From: an uncultured Chlamydiae bacterium
Lineage (GTDB): Bacteria; Chlamydiota; Chlamydiia; Chlamydiales; SM23-39
DNA length: 7,566 nt
Direction: 5' to 3'
NCBI GenBank assembly: GCA_903864395.1
Contig: CAIPFQ010000215.1
Location: 1-7,566 of the forward strand
Position 1 is the stretch's first letter; every line of letters begins with the position of its first letter. The position numbers were made by a program, and so were the translations under genes. The notes under the pieces are model-generated. The model saw nothing but the letters and a program-made list of their open reading frames with translations. It made no database searches and was not told the origin of the DNA. Of the stretch, positions 1 through 5,547 are shown piece after piece.

Positions 1-162
1 GAAGCTAAGGGATTAGCTGAGGGATCAGAGAAAGAAAAAATTCGGCTCGCTCAAAAACTACTGAAGAAAGCAATGTCCATGGAAGAAATTTCTGAACTTA
101 CGGGTCTTTCTTCTGAGAAAATAGAAACAATAGATTCTGAGCTCTCTACAGGGATTCTTTAA
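1..162 (+). CDS. C-terminal end of an Rpn / PD-(D/E)XK transposase-like nuclease (5' truncated by window)
   Basis: Frame 1 is open from the first base to a TAA at 160-162, giving 53 residues. The peptide runs EAKGLAEGSEKEKIRLAQKL, then a lysine-rich helix, then MSMEEISELTGLS and a short tail. A charged, G/E/K-rich coiled segment followed by 'LLKxxMSxEEISELTGLSxEKI' is the typical C-terminus of Rpn (recombination-promoting nuclease) and YhgA-like or PDDEXK_2 'transposase' proteins. In that family the catalytic PD-(D/E)XK domain lies N-terminal, here outside the window, so neither activity nor intactness can be judged. These proteins are usually orphan genes, often multi-copy and variable between strains, and copies are common in environmental chlamydiae. 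Assignment rests only on this tail, which also occurs in some related flagellar-assembly-like (FliH-like) coiled proteins. No obvious intrinsic terminator follows directly. The first T-run after a stem is at 433-440. Confidence 0.72.
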   Translation, partial: EAKGLAEGSEKEKIRLAQKLLKKAMSMEEISELTGLSSEKIETIDSELSTGIL

Positions 163-248
163 CTCGACTTTGCAGCTTTTTTGGGTTGGATGCCTCTGGA
201 TATTTGTTCAAAGATTCCCTCTGGTAGGCGAATCAAGTGGCTATTCGT

Positions 249-323
249 TTTCGTCCATTTTGCCTCTCGGTAAGAACCCTTTCCCACGAGAAGACGGCAA
301 AATCTCAGCCATGTTGGACGAAA
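249..323. repeat. Nested imperfect inverted repeat (possible hairpin or small mobile-element relic)
   Basis: Three arm pairs nest in the correct order. TTTCGTCCA (249-257) pairs with TGGACGAAA (315-323). TTTTGCC (258-264) pairs with GGCAAAA (296-302). TCTCG (265-269) pairs with CGAGA (287-291). The left arms are contiguous, while the right side carries a 12-nt bulge (303-314) and a 4-nt bulge (292-295). The loop is 270-286. That makes 21 base pairs in total. No T-run follows on either strand, so it is not a standard intrinsic terminator. It could be an RNA hairpin, a repeat unit or a decayed element; copy number elsewhere in the genome would decide. Confidence 0.5.
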
Positions 324-340
324 TTAAACGGGGACCCATA

Positions 341-440
341 GAAACCACAGAGATAAAAATTACAGAGACAAGAACTATAGGGAAGAATTTTGTGGCGTTT
401 CTCTCTCTGCTCTGTGGTTTCTGTCTCTGTGGTTTTTTTT
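341..440. repeat. CACAGAG-type inverted repeat with T-rich tail
   Basis: GAAACCACAGAG (341-352) is a perfect 12-bp inverted match to CTCTGTGGTTTC (410-421). Inside it, CAGAGA (363-368) pairs with TCTCTG (404-409). A further copy of the motif, TGTCTCTGT (422-430), is complementary to ACAGAGACA (362-370) and is followed by GG and eight T (433-440). From memory, intergenic sequences built on CCACAGAG/CTCTGTGG units recur across many unrelated environmental bacterial genomes, so a dispersed-repeat reading is likely. On the plus strand, the stem followed by the T-run could also weakly terminate the Rpn-like transcript. Confidence 0.55.
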
Positions 441-468
441 CTTTCTCTTTCTATGCTAGAGTTTAAAC

Positions 469-1268
469 TTATTCGCCCCCTAAGCCATACCGATGTTTCA
501 AGATCCACGCTCGCAAAGGTTCCATGTAACGCTCCTTTTCCGCATCCTTCGCCCCTTGTGTGATAAAATCGGGTCTTATCACATAATTGCCAAAATCAAT
601 TTCAACGGCTTGCGTTTCAAAAAACCAAAATTGCGCCATAAACTAGGATCTCGATTGCCAATCCCCTTCTCAATCCGTTTTTCCAAAAGCGCAGAGATCT
701 CCTGTACTCTCTGCTCTAAAACTCCCTCGCGCAGGGCAATGAAAAGAGTTTTAGCAAAAGGCTCTGCTTTTCTTTGAAGGGCAAATCGATAACGATCTAA
801 CGGAATGGTGAAAAATCGCCCCAAAGGATCTTTGGCTTGCAGCCAAGGAAATTTTCCCTGGGTCAAGTTTAAGTGCAGATACACCAAGCCCGTCTCTTCT
901 GGAGCCAATTCGTTCGCTAATTTGCAGCTTTCAAACAATTGAAAACTATTTTTCAAATCTTGTTTTTTAGAAGAAAAAAAACGACGCTGACGATCGAAGC
1001 GAAACAATTTTAAAACGTATTTTTCATCCTCGCTTAAAAATACATAGCATTGCAATCCCTTATCAAAGTATCGAAATTTTTGACTGAGTATTTCAGCCGC
1101 TTTTTTGTCCGAAAAAAAGGAAACAGTCTCCCACCGTGGATCTGAAGCCAATGCAGAAATTTCTATTTTTTTCCGATGAAATCCACAAGTCAGTCGCTTC
1201 ACCCCCGCAGGAATCACAAGACAAACACTAATAAAGCATAAGAAAAATACCCATTTTTGCCACGTCAT
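469..1268 (-). pseudogene. Membrane-anchored hypothetical protein, frame broken at a T6 run (kinase-like motifs)
   Basis: The first frame runs from ATG 1268 to a stop at 581-579 (229 residues). Re-reading one base at the T6 run (plus-strand A6, 619-624) joins it to a second open frame ending in TAA at 471-469, for 266 residues in total. I chose ATG 1268 because GGAG lies 5 nt upstream; a TTG at 1307 has no such site. Residues 1-24 form a hydrophobic signal or anchor segment (WQKWVFFLCFISVCLVIPAG) followed by K/R. The rest appears soluble. Around 70-90, GLQCYVFL...KYVLKLFR looks like a kinase N-lobe beta strand with K87. Near 203-227, IGNRDPSLWRNFGF followed by ETQAVEIDFG resembles a catalytic loop and a DFG metal site (D207, N213, D225). 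D to N spacing is six, not the usual five, so the kinase-like fold is only an inference. The DFG-like part lies entirely after the frame break. I do not recognise a named family. The frame change could be a mutation, a sequencing error or recoding. Confidence 0.7.
618..624 (-). other. T TTT TTG heptamer at the frame junction (possible -1 slippage site)
   Basis: Read on the minus strand, the bases from 624 down to 618 are T TTT TTG, in phase with the upstream frame as (GG)T TTT TTG. This matches the X XXY YYZ pattern of -1 slippery heptamers. Slipping back one base after TTG gives GAA ACG CAA and enters the long second frame exactly. I see no convincing stimulatory stem-loop or pseudoknot within the next ~40 nt and no Shine-Dalgarno-like stimulator close upstream, so a plain one-base deletion from T7 remains at least as likely. 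Confidence 0.35.
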
Positions 1269-1350
1269 AACGGCTCCATCATGCGTGAAACTCTTTTTTT
1301 CAGGCAAGAGGCTTCAAGAAAAAATTGATAGAAACAAAAACTTACCTCCC

Positions 1351-1356
1351 TATAAG
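1351..1356 (+). promoter_or_regulatory. Possible -10 box for the 164-residue protein gene
   Basis: TATAAG at 1351-1356 matches five of six positions of the sigma-70/sigma-66 -10 consensus and lies 34 nt before the ATG at 1391. The best -35 candidate, TTGATA at 1325-1330, is 20 nt away, which is longer than the preferred 17. The 122-nt gap (1269-1390) must serve both divergent genes. I could not identify a clear promoter for the minus-strand gene. Confidence 0.35.
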
Positions 1357-1390
1357 ATGGTGAAAAAAACAAAAAATTAGGACACCCGTA

Positions 1391-1885
1391 ATGTACGATC
1401 TCCCTCCTCCCCCCTCTTACTTCCAATCCTGTATTTCTCTCGCAGCTATCATTAAACTACCACCCAATCCAGGCGCTGAAATCGCTTACCAAGATTTGCG
1501 TTGCACGCCAGAGGATCGAGCCTCCATCATCGAGCTCATCACAACCATCGCGGAGAACAATAAAATCGCTCTTCTCCTCAATCAAACCCATCTTAAAAAT
1601 CTAGGCGCTCAGATCAACCACGTGCACCCCCTCAAATTTCTCTCCATCTGTCTTGACAGCCCAACCATGAAGACCAATATGATTTTGATTTTCGAAGACT
1701 ATTTTAAGAGAAATGCTCTCATGGAAGGCATTGAAGCGGGGCTGTCTCGAGAAGTGGAAAAAGGCAAGCTTCAAGGCTATCTGCCCCACTTCACCAAAGA
1801 GATCGGCGTGCCAGAGGGCGCGATCCATTCCTATGTGACGGCGCAAGATTGGGAAGGGCTCGTCCGCTTGTTAATGCATATGTGA
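1391..1885 (+). CDS. Hypothetical protein, 164 residues, function unknown
   Basis: ATG at 1391 is preceded by AGGA at 1379-1382 with 8-nt spacing, and codon use resembles its neighbours, so I take this as a real gene. The product is soluble, with no signal peptide or membrane segment. It opens with a proline-rich stretch (LPPPPSY, residues 4-10), then KLPPNPG. The remainder looks mostly helical: EDRASIIELITTIAENNKIA (41-60), a conserved-looking INHVHPLKFL (75-84), MKTNMILIFEDYFKRNALM (93-111), REVEKGKLQGYL (120-131) and a C-terminal QDWEGLVRLL (152-161). I do not recognise a named domain. It is divergent from the frame-broken membrane protein, and its last 15 bases overlap the end of the convergent glycosyltransferase-like gene. 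No terminator is visible after it. It may be a lineage-restricted chlamydial family. Confidence 0.75.
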   Translation: MYDLPPPPSYFQSCISLAAIIKLPPNPGAEIAYQDLRCTPEDRASIIELITTIAENNKIALLLNQTHLKNLGAQINHVHPLKFLSICLDSPTMKTNMILIFEDYFKRNALMEGIEAGLSREVEKGKLQGYLPHFTKEIGVPEGAIHSYVTAQDWEGLVRLLMHM

Positions 1886-3136
1886 CAAAAATGTCTGAGG
1901 CGTCACAATCCTCGCATTGAAAAATTTTTTTAGGTACAGAGCGTTTGCAGCTTCCCATCCAGGAATGCCCTGGAGAAGTGCTTCTTCATCATCGCAAGTC
2001 GCCTCGGAGTGAATGCAAATCTTTCCAGAGCTTACGCACATGAGCTCCATCGCCGTTTGTCCTCCAGAGCGCGTACACGTCGCATCGCTGCGAAAGAACA
2101 GGGGCGCGATCACATCATCTTTCTGAAAAGAAAAAGGGATAATCGTAAGGATAGGAGGATAGTTTTTGACTCCTGCAATAAAATCAGAAATCGTGCGAAA
2201 AAGAGTCGGCAGGTTCGAGTGATGCTCCGCACAAAAAACAAACAAAAAAGAGAGCCTTTGAAAAAACTCTTGTGTTTTCACAGCCTCAATCAAGTTTTTT
2301 ACATAAAAAAATGTGGCTCCACTCGCAGGCTGAGATCCGAGAAGAATCGTCATGACCCAAGCCTCTGGCGGGATAGAAAACAACACCTTGCCCGGTTCTA
2401 TCGTTGCCATTGGACCTCCTAAGCAAAAACTTTTTTTCATTAGGTGTAGCTCCTCTTCTCCTTTATACCGAATATGGATCGAGAAGGGGTCCTTGTTTCT
2501 TTTTTGATTTTTGTACTTCAAAAAGGATTGTCGCACATACACATCCTCGTAACAGATTTCTTTGTCCGATAACCGGCAGGTTTTTTGCCAAAATTCTTCC
2601 GCTGTCTCTCCTTCTTCTAAAAGAGGCGCAATCGTAATCAGCCGAAGAAAGGAGCGATCTTTTGCGCCAAGGCGTCGAATGGAACGAAAAAAGTGGGTGG
2701 CCGCTTTCGTAGGAAGATCGACGACAACTTTTTGCAATACCACCTCTTTCCTGCGCCACCAATTATAAATTCTCAGAGCTTTTAATACAGGGGCCGTAGC
2801 GATCGGCTGGGTGTCAATAACGAGATCGACCTCTTCCCTAAAAAACAAATGCAAAGCACGGAAAAAAAAGTACCCCCATCCCATCCAGTCAAAACAGACC
2901 TGTGAGGCGATTAAAAAGTGCAGCTCGCGCACATTGCCTTGAATTTGCGCACGATTCCATTTTCTCGCGCAAAACTCCCCAAAACGCTTTCCCATCCAGT
3001 CTTTTAATACGTCGACACGGGCGATCGAAATTTCAGGATTTTTCGCCCTAAGCTCTTGTTCCTTGGCATTCGCCGCTTGGAGCAAACCTCCGCCACCAGA
3101 AGAGGTCAGAATCACAACGTTTCGCTCAAGCGCCAA
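1871..3136 (-). CDS. Putative GT-B glycosyltransferase, MGDG synthase / GT28-like
   Basis: The product is 421 residues. The start is TTG at 3136, supported by a strong GGGAGGG (3147-3141) 4 nt upstream; no ATG fits as well. The N-terminus NVVILTSSGGGGLLQAANAK (6-25) is the nucleotide-fold opening, with a glycine-rich loop, seen in MGDG-synthase and GT28-type enzymes (usually TGGGH; here GGGG without the His). EVDLVIDTQPIATAPVLKAL (102-121) matches the strand-helix where such enzymes carry a PD(V/L)vi.tqp pattern. KVVVDLPTK is at 136-144. In the C-lobe, FLFVFCAEH (297-305), ILTIIPF (329-335), then CTRSGGQTAMELM (354-366), IHSEA (375-379) and GIPGWEAANALYL (390-402) fit the donor-nucleotide site of a GT-B fold. 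These enzymes transfer a sugar to lipid or cell-wall acceptors at the membrane; the substrate here is unknown. The gene overlaps the upstream DUF1761 gene by 11 nt, implying translational coupling. It could instead be a degenerate GT-B paralogue with a non-catalytic role. Confidence 0.62.
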   Translation of the reverse strand: MALERNVVILTSSGGGGLLQAANAKEQELRAKNPEISIARVDVLKDWMGKRFGEFCARKWNRAQIQGNVRELHFLIASQVCFDWMGWGYFFFRALHLFFREEVDLVIDTQPIATAPVLKALRIYNWWRRKEVVLQKVVVDLPTKAATHFFRSIRRLGAKDRSFLRLITIAPLLEEGETAEEFWQKTCRLSDKEICYEDVYVRQSFLKYKNQKRNKDPFSIHIRYKGEEELHLMKKSFCLGGPMATIEPGKVLFSIPPEAWVMTILLGSQPASGATFFYVKNLIEAVKTQEFFQRLSFLFVFCAEHHSNLPTLFRTISDFIAGVKNYPPILTIIPFSFQKDDVIAPLFFRSDATCTRSGGQTAMELMCVSSGKICIHSEATCDDEEALLQGIPGWEAANALYLKKFFNARIVTPQTFLSHMH

Positions 3137-3503
3137 GAATCCCTCCCATCACAAGAAATGAAATAAGGCGGCATCCCGTATGAAGACAAAACATTTTCAG
3201 AGATTTATACCCCCAAATCACTGGCGAGATTTCTGTGGTTGCCACAAATCCAAGCCAGAATAAAAACCCGAGCAGCATTCCATCCGTCACATTGGAAATT
3301 TCCAGGCAAGCGAAGAAAAAAGAAAGAAAGTAGGCGATCACAAGAGAATTGCAAAAGCCAAACAAAAAACTTTTTTTTATTTCGGTGAGCTTCTTACCAG
3401 AACCCTCAAGAAAAGAGCCGAACAGCCCCTTTGAATACCAGACGCATCCAATCGCAACGTTCGCCACAGCGGCGATCAAGATTGTAAGGAAATCTCCAAG
3501 CAT
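3126..3503 (-). CDS. DUF1761-like small integral membrane protein, 125 residues
   Basis: I chose ATG 3503 because GGAG (3513-3510) lies 6 nt upstream; an in-frame TTG at 3515 would overlap that site. The protein has about four membrane helices: roughly residues 4-21, 46-70, 74-95 and 105-124. The first ends in the WYS motif (CVWYSKGLFG, 20-29) typical of DUF1761. Further family-like features are DGMLLGFLFWLGFVATTEISP (around 74-94), containing the 'xWLGFvatt' signature, and a final MGGILGA. Family length (about 125-140) agrees. No biochemical function is established for DUF1761. The gene starts 21 nt after the pepF stop, and its TGA lies inside the start of the glycosyltransferase-like gene, so all three are very probably co-transcribed. 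Location is expected to be the inner membrane. Confidence 0.75.
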   Translation of the reverse strand: MLGDFLTILIAAVANVAIGCVWYSKGLFGSFLEGSGKKLTEIKKSFLFGFCNSLVIAYFLSFFFACLEISNVTDGMLLGFLFWLGFVATTEISPVIWGYKSLKMFCLHTGCRLISFLVMGGILGA

Positions 3504-3524
3504 AAAAATCTCCAAAATTTTAGA

Positions 3525-5330
3525 TTATTGTAAGAAGTCCTCTAAAGCAAGCTCCAAATCTTTGAGCCATGTTTCAAAACGCTTCATCGCGGCATCGACG
3601 GATACCGAGCTCCTCATATCGACCCCTGCTTTTGCAAGAAGATCGAGGGGATAGAGGCTGCCACCCGAAGAGAGAAACTGCAAATACTTTTCCCTAGCCT
3701 CTGTCGATGTTTTGGCCTGCTCAAATAAATACAGAGCCGCGCTCAATCCTGTCGCATACTGATAGGCATAAAAATTGTAATAAAAATGGGGAATGCGCGC
3801 CCACTCAATCGCAAGCTCTGGATCGAGGACGATCTCGCTGCCATAATAGTCCCGATTGAGCTGCATATAACGCTCCTTTAGCAAAGATGGCGTCAAGGGA
3901 ATCCCTTGCTCTGCCCATTCATGGAGCTGAAGCTCAAATTCAGCAAACATCGTTTGGCGAAAAATCGTCGAGCGAATCCCTTCGATTTGGTAATTCAACA
4001 AATACGCTTGCTCCTGTTTCGATTTTATTTTAGATTGCAACTCCATGAGCAAAAGCTGCTCGTTGAAGGTAGACGCTACCTCGGCCACAAAAATCGGGTA
4101 TTGCGCATCCATATAAGACTGATGGCGGCGACTTAAAAGACTATGCATACTATGGCCCGTCTCATGAGCGAGCGTCAATACGTCGTTCAGAGTTCCTTGG
4201 TAATTGAGCAAAATATAAGGCATGCTGTCGTAACAGCCGCTCGAGTACGCTCCAGAGCGCTTGCGAGGCGTTTCATAGACATCGACCCAACGATCCTTTG
4301 TAAGACCTGTTCGAACATCGTCTTGATACTTTTTTCCCAACAGCGCCGTGGAATGAATGACGGCCTCTCTCGCCTGCTCATAGGACATCGAGCCGCCCAC
4401 CTCTTCCACTAAAGGCACCATTAAATCATAAATGTGAATCTCAGAGAGTTTTAGGATTTTTTTTCGCAAAGCCACATACCGATGCATCAGAGGCAGCGAT
4501 TTTCTCACTGTCTGAATCAAGTTCTTGTAAACAGAGGGTTCTATATGATGAGGAAAAAGGGCGCTTTCAAGACAGCTTTGAAATTTATGCGCGCGCGCAT
4601 AATAAAGGTGCGCTTGCACTTGCCCTTGAAGCAGCTCGCAAAGAACGTTCGCGTGCGATTCAAATCCTTTATGGAGATTTTTAAAAGCACTTTCTCTCAA
4701 TGTTCGATCGGTAGAGCGCATATGGGAAAGATAGCTCCCATTCGTCAATGGATGCTCTTCTCCCTTAGCATCCACGGCATTCGAAAACACAAGATCGGCG
4801 TTGCTCAAAGCCCCAAAAGCGCGCGATGGGGCATCCAGCGCCTTGCCACTCAAAGCAGCCAACCCTTCGAGCTCAGCAGAGAGCGTGTGAGGGCGCATCC
4901 GCGCGATTTTCTCCAAAAAAAATTGATAGGGCTTTAGCTCAGGGGCCAGCAAAAGTTTTTCAAAATCTTTTTGAGGCAGTGCTAAAAGATCGGGCTGAAT
5001 CCAGGATCCCTCCTGGGACAAGTCGTGCAAAAGCCCCGTAATCAATCCATAATCTTTTTTAAACAGATCCCTGCCAAGATCCTCATCCATCCGCAGGTGC
5101 GCGTAGGTATAGAGCTTAGTGAGTTTTCGATCGAGATCGAAGTACACTGCAAACTTCGATGCCGCCACATGAGGATCGTGCATTTTCTCTCTGGCAATTT
5201 CAGGCCAGCGAGGCGTCTCCGAGCGCCCTTGATACGCTTCATACTCTTTTTTCCATATCTCAGGAGAGGCATAGAGAGCTTCCACGCTCCATCGATCCCC
5301 CAGCTCTAACTCATTTCGATCTTTAATCAT
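3525..5330 (-). CDS. pepF: Oligoendopeptidase F (M3B zinc metallopeptidase)
   Basis: PepF hydrolyses short oligopeptides in the cytoplasm and serves peptide turnover. From ATG 5330 the protein has 601 residues, close to the usual ~600. The zinc site is clear: HETGH at 389-393 (H389, E390, H393) with the third ligand E417 in FVAEVASTFNE (414-424). The conserved substrate-side segment IPHFYYNFYAYQYATG is at 513-528. The N-terminal oligopeptidase domain covers about 100-180, and the M3 catalytic domain about 195-580. ATG 5330 has GGAG 6 nt upstream (5340-5337). The same frame is open to an ATG at 5453, with AGGAG 11 nt upstream and a hydrophobic segment, but that would exceed the family length and run through the groES operator. 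A TTTACA/TATCTA pair (5395-5390 and 5373-5368, minus strand) is a weak promoter candidate. It is first in the operon with the DUF1761 and glycosyltransferase-like genes and diverges from groESL. pepF beside groESL is also the arrangement I recall in Chlamydia. Confidence 0.96.
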   Translation of the reverse strand: MIKDRNELELGDRWSVEALYASPEIWKKEYEAYQGRSETPRWPEIAREKMHDPHVAASKFAVYFDLDRKLTKLYTYAHLRMDEDLGRDLFKKDYGLITGLLHDLSQEGSWIQPDLLALPQKDFEKLLLAPELKPYQFFLEKIARMRPHTLSAELEGLAALSGKALDAPSRAFGALSNADLVFSNAVDAKGEEHPLTNGSYLSHMRSTDRTLRESAFKNLHKGFESHANVLCELLQGQVQAHLYYARAHKFQSCLESALFPHHIEPSVYKNLIQTVRKSLPLMHRYVALRKKILKLSEIHIYDLMVPLVEEVGGSMSYEQAREAVIHSTALLGKKYQDDVRTGLTKDRWVDVYETPRKRSGAYSSGCYDSMPYILLNYQGTLNDVLTLAHETGHSMHSLLSRRHQSYMDAQYPIFVAEVASTFNEQLLLMELQSKIKSKQEQAYLLNYQIEGIRSTIFRQTMFAEFELQLHEWAEQGIPLTPSLLKERYMQLNRDYYGSEIVLDPELAIEWARIPHFYYNFYAYQYATGLSAALYLFEQAKTSTEAREKYLQFLSSGGSLYPLDLLAKAGVDMRSSVSVDAAMKRFETWLKDLELALEDFLQ

Positions 5331-5404
5331 TGAAAACTCCATATTTTTAAACTCATTGCTAATCAAGTAGATAGAGTGTAATAGACAGCTGTAAAGCCAA
5401 AATG

Positions 5405-5431
5405 TTAGCAATCTTTTGCCGATTCTGCTAA
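5405..5431 (+). promoter_or_regulatory. Degenerate CIRCE operator (probable HrcA binding site) for groESL
   Basis: The consensus CIRCE is TTAGCACTC-N9-GAGTGCTAA. Here TTAGCAATC (5405-5413), nine bases, then TTCTGCTAA (5423-5431) reproduce the 27-nt architecture. The left arm matches 8 of 9 positions and the right arm 6 of 9, with perfect outer hexamers TTAGCA/TGCTAA. It sits seven bases upstream of the proposed groES -35. HrcA repression of groE and dnaK operons is established in Chlamydia. The site also lies upstream of pepF on the other strand, so HrcA might affect both. hrcA is not in this window. Confidence 0.66.
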
Positions 5432-5437
5432 ATCTCA

Positions 5438-5466
5438 TTGCGTGAAATCCCATCTTTTGCTACACT
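5438..5466 (+). promoter_or_regulatory. Probable groESL promoter with extended -10
   Basis: TTGCGT (5438-5443) and TACACT (5461-5466) are separated by exactly 17 bases, and a TG one base before the -10 (TGCTACACT) gives an extended -10 element. Transcription would start near 5473, leaving a leader of about 75 nt before the groES ATG. The hexamers are only moderate matches (3/6 and 4/6), so the call rests on spacing, the extended -10 and position just downstream of the CIRCE-like palindrome. Confidence 0.55.
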
Positions 5467-5547
5467 CCTAAAATGAATAAAACAAAAAAACCTGCCGCTG
5501 CATGTTCAGTCCAAGGCAGATGATTAACCAACGGAGGAAGACAACCC

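Larger units (their letters stand above)
163..468. other. Intergenic region between convergent genes, with two inverted-repeat structures
   Basis: About 300 bases separate the Rpn-like gene from the minus-strand gene that ends at 469. Open frames on both strands cross it, but they show no ribosome binding site, no protein family signature and low-complexity translations (runs of T, E, R or F). I regard them as chance. What it does hold is two neighbouring palindromic structures (249-323 and 341-421), then a second CTCTGTGG copy and an eight-T run at 433-440. Positions 163-248 show nothing I can name. Confidence 0.6.

Noticed and set aside
341..440. CRISPR-like array from the repeated CTCTGTGG units
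   Set aside because: Copies are few, in both orientations, and not separated by regular spacers; no cas genes are in the window.
170..466. Plus-strand open frame of 98 residues in the intergenic region
   Set aside because: It starts without a ribosome site and its second half translates the CACAGAG repeat into low-complexity TTE/CGF runs; the two inverted repeats explain the sequence better.
305..508. Minus-strand open frame of 67 residues
   Set aside because: It overlaps the real C-terminal frame of the 469-1268 gene in another phase and is mostly repeat translation (ERERKKTTETETTEQREK).
1269..1307. TTG start at 1307 extending the frame-broken protein by 13 residues
   Set aside because: No Shine-Dalgarno precedes it, whereas ATG 1268 has GGAG at 5-nt spacing and places the hydrophobic anchor at the very N-terminus.
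2009..2637. Two plus-strand open frames opposite the glycosyltransferase-like gene
   Set aside because: Their translations are Arg/Lys-rich antisense shadows with no ribosome site or family pattern.
4482..5309. Several plus-strand open frames opposite pepF (starts at 4482, 4826 and 5025)
   Set aside because: They are antisense shadows of a clear M3B peptidase; compositions are biased and none has a credible start.
5492..5519. Stem CTGCC/GGCAG in the groES leader as a riboswitch or RNA thermometer
   Set aside because: It has only five base pairs with an 18-nt loop and does not sequester the GGAGG site; too weak to call.
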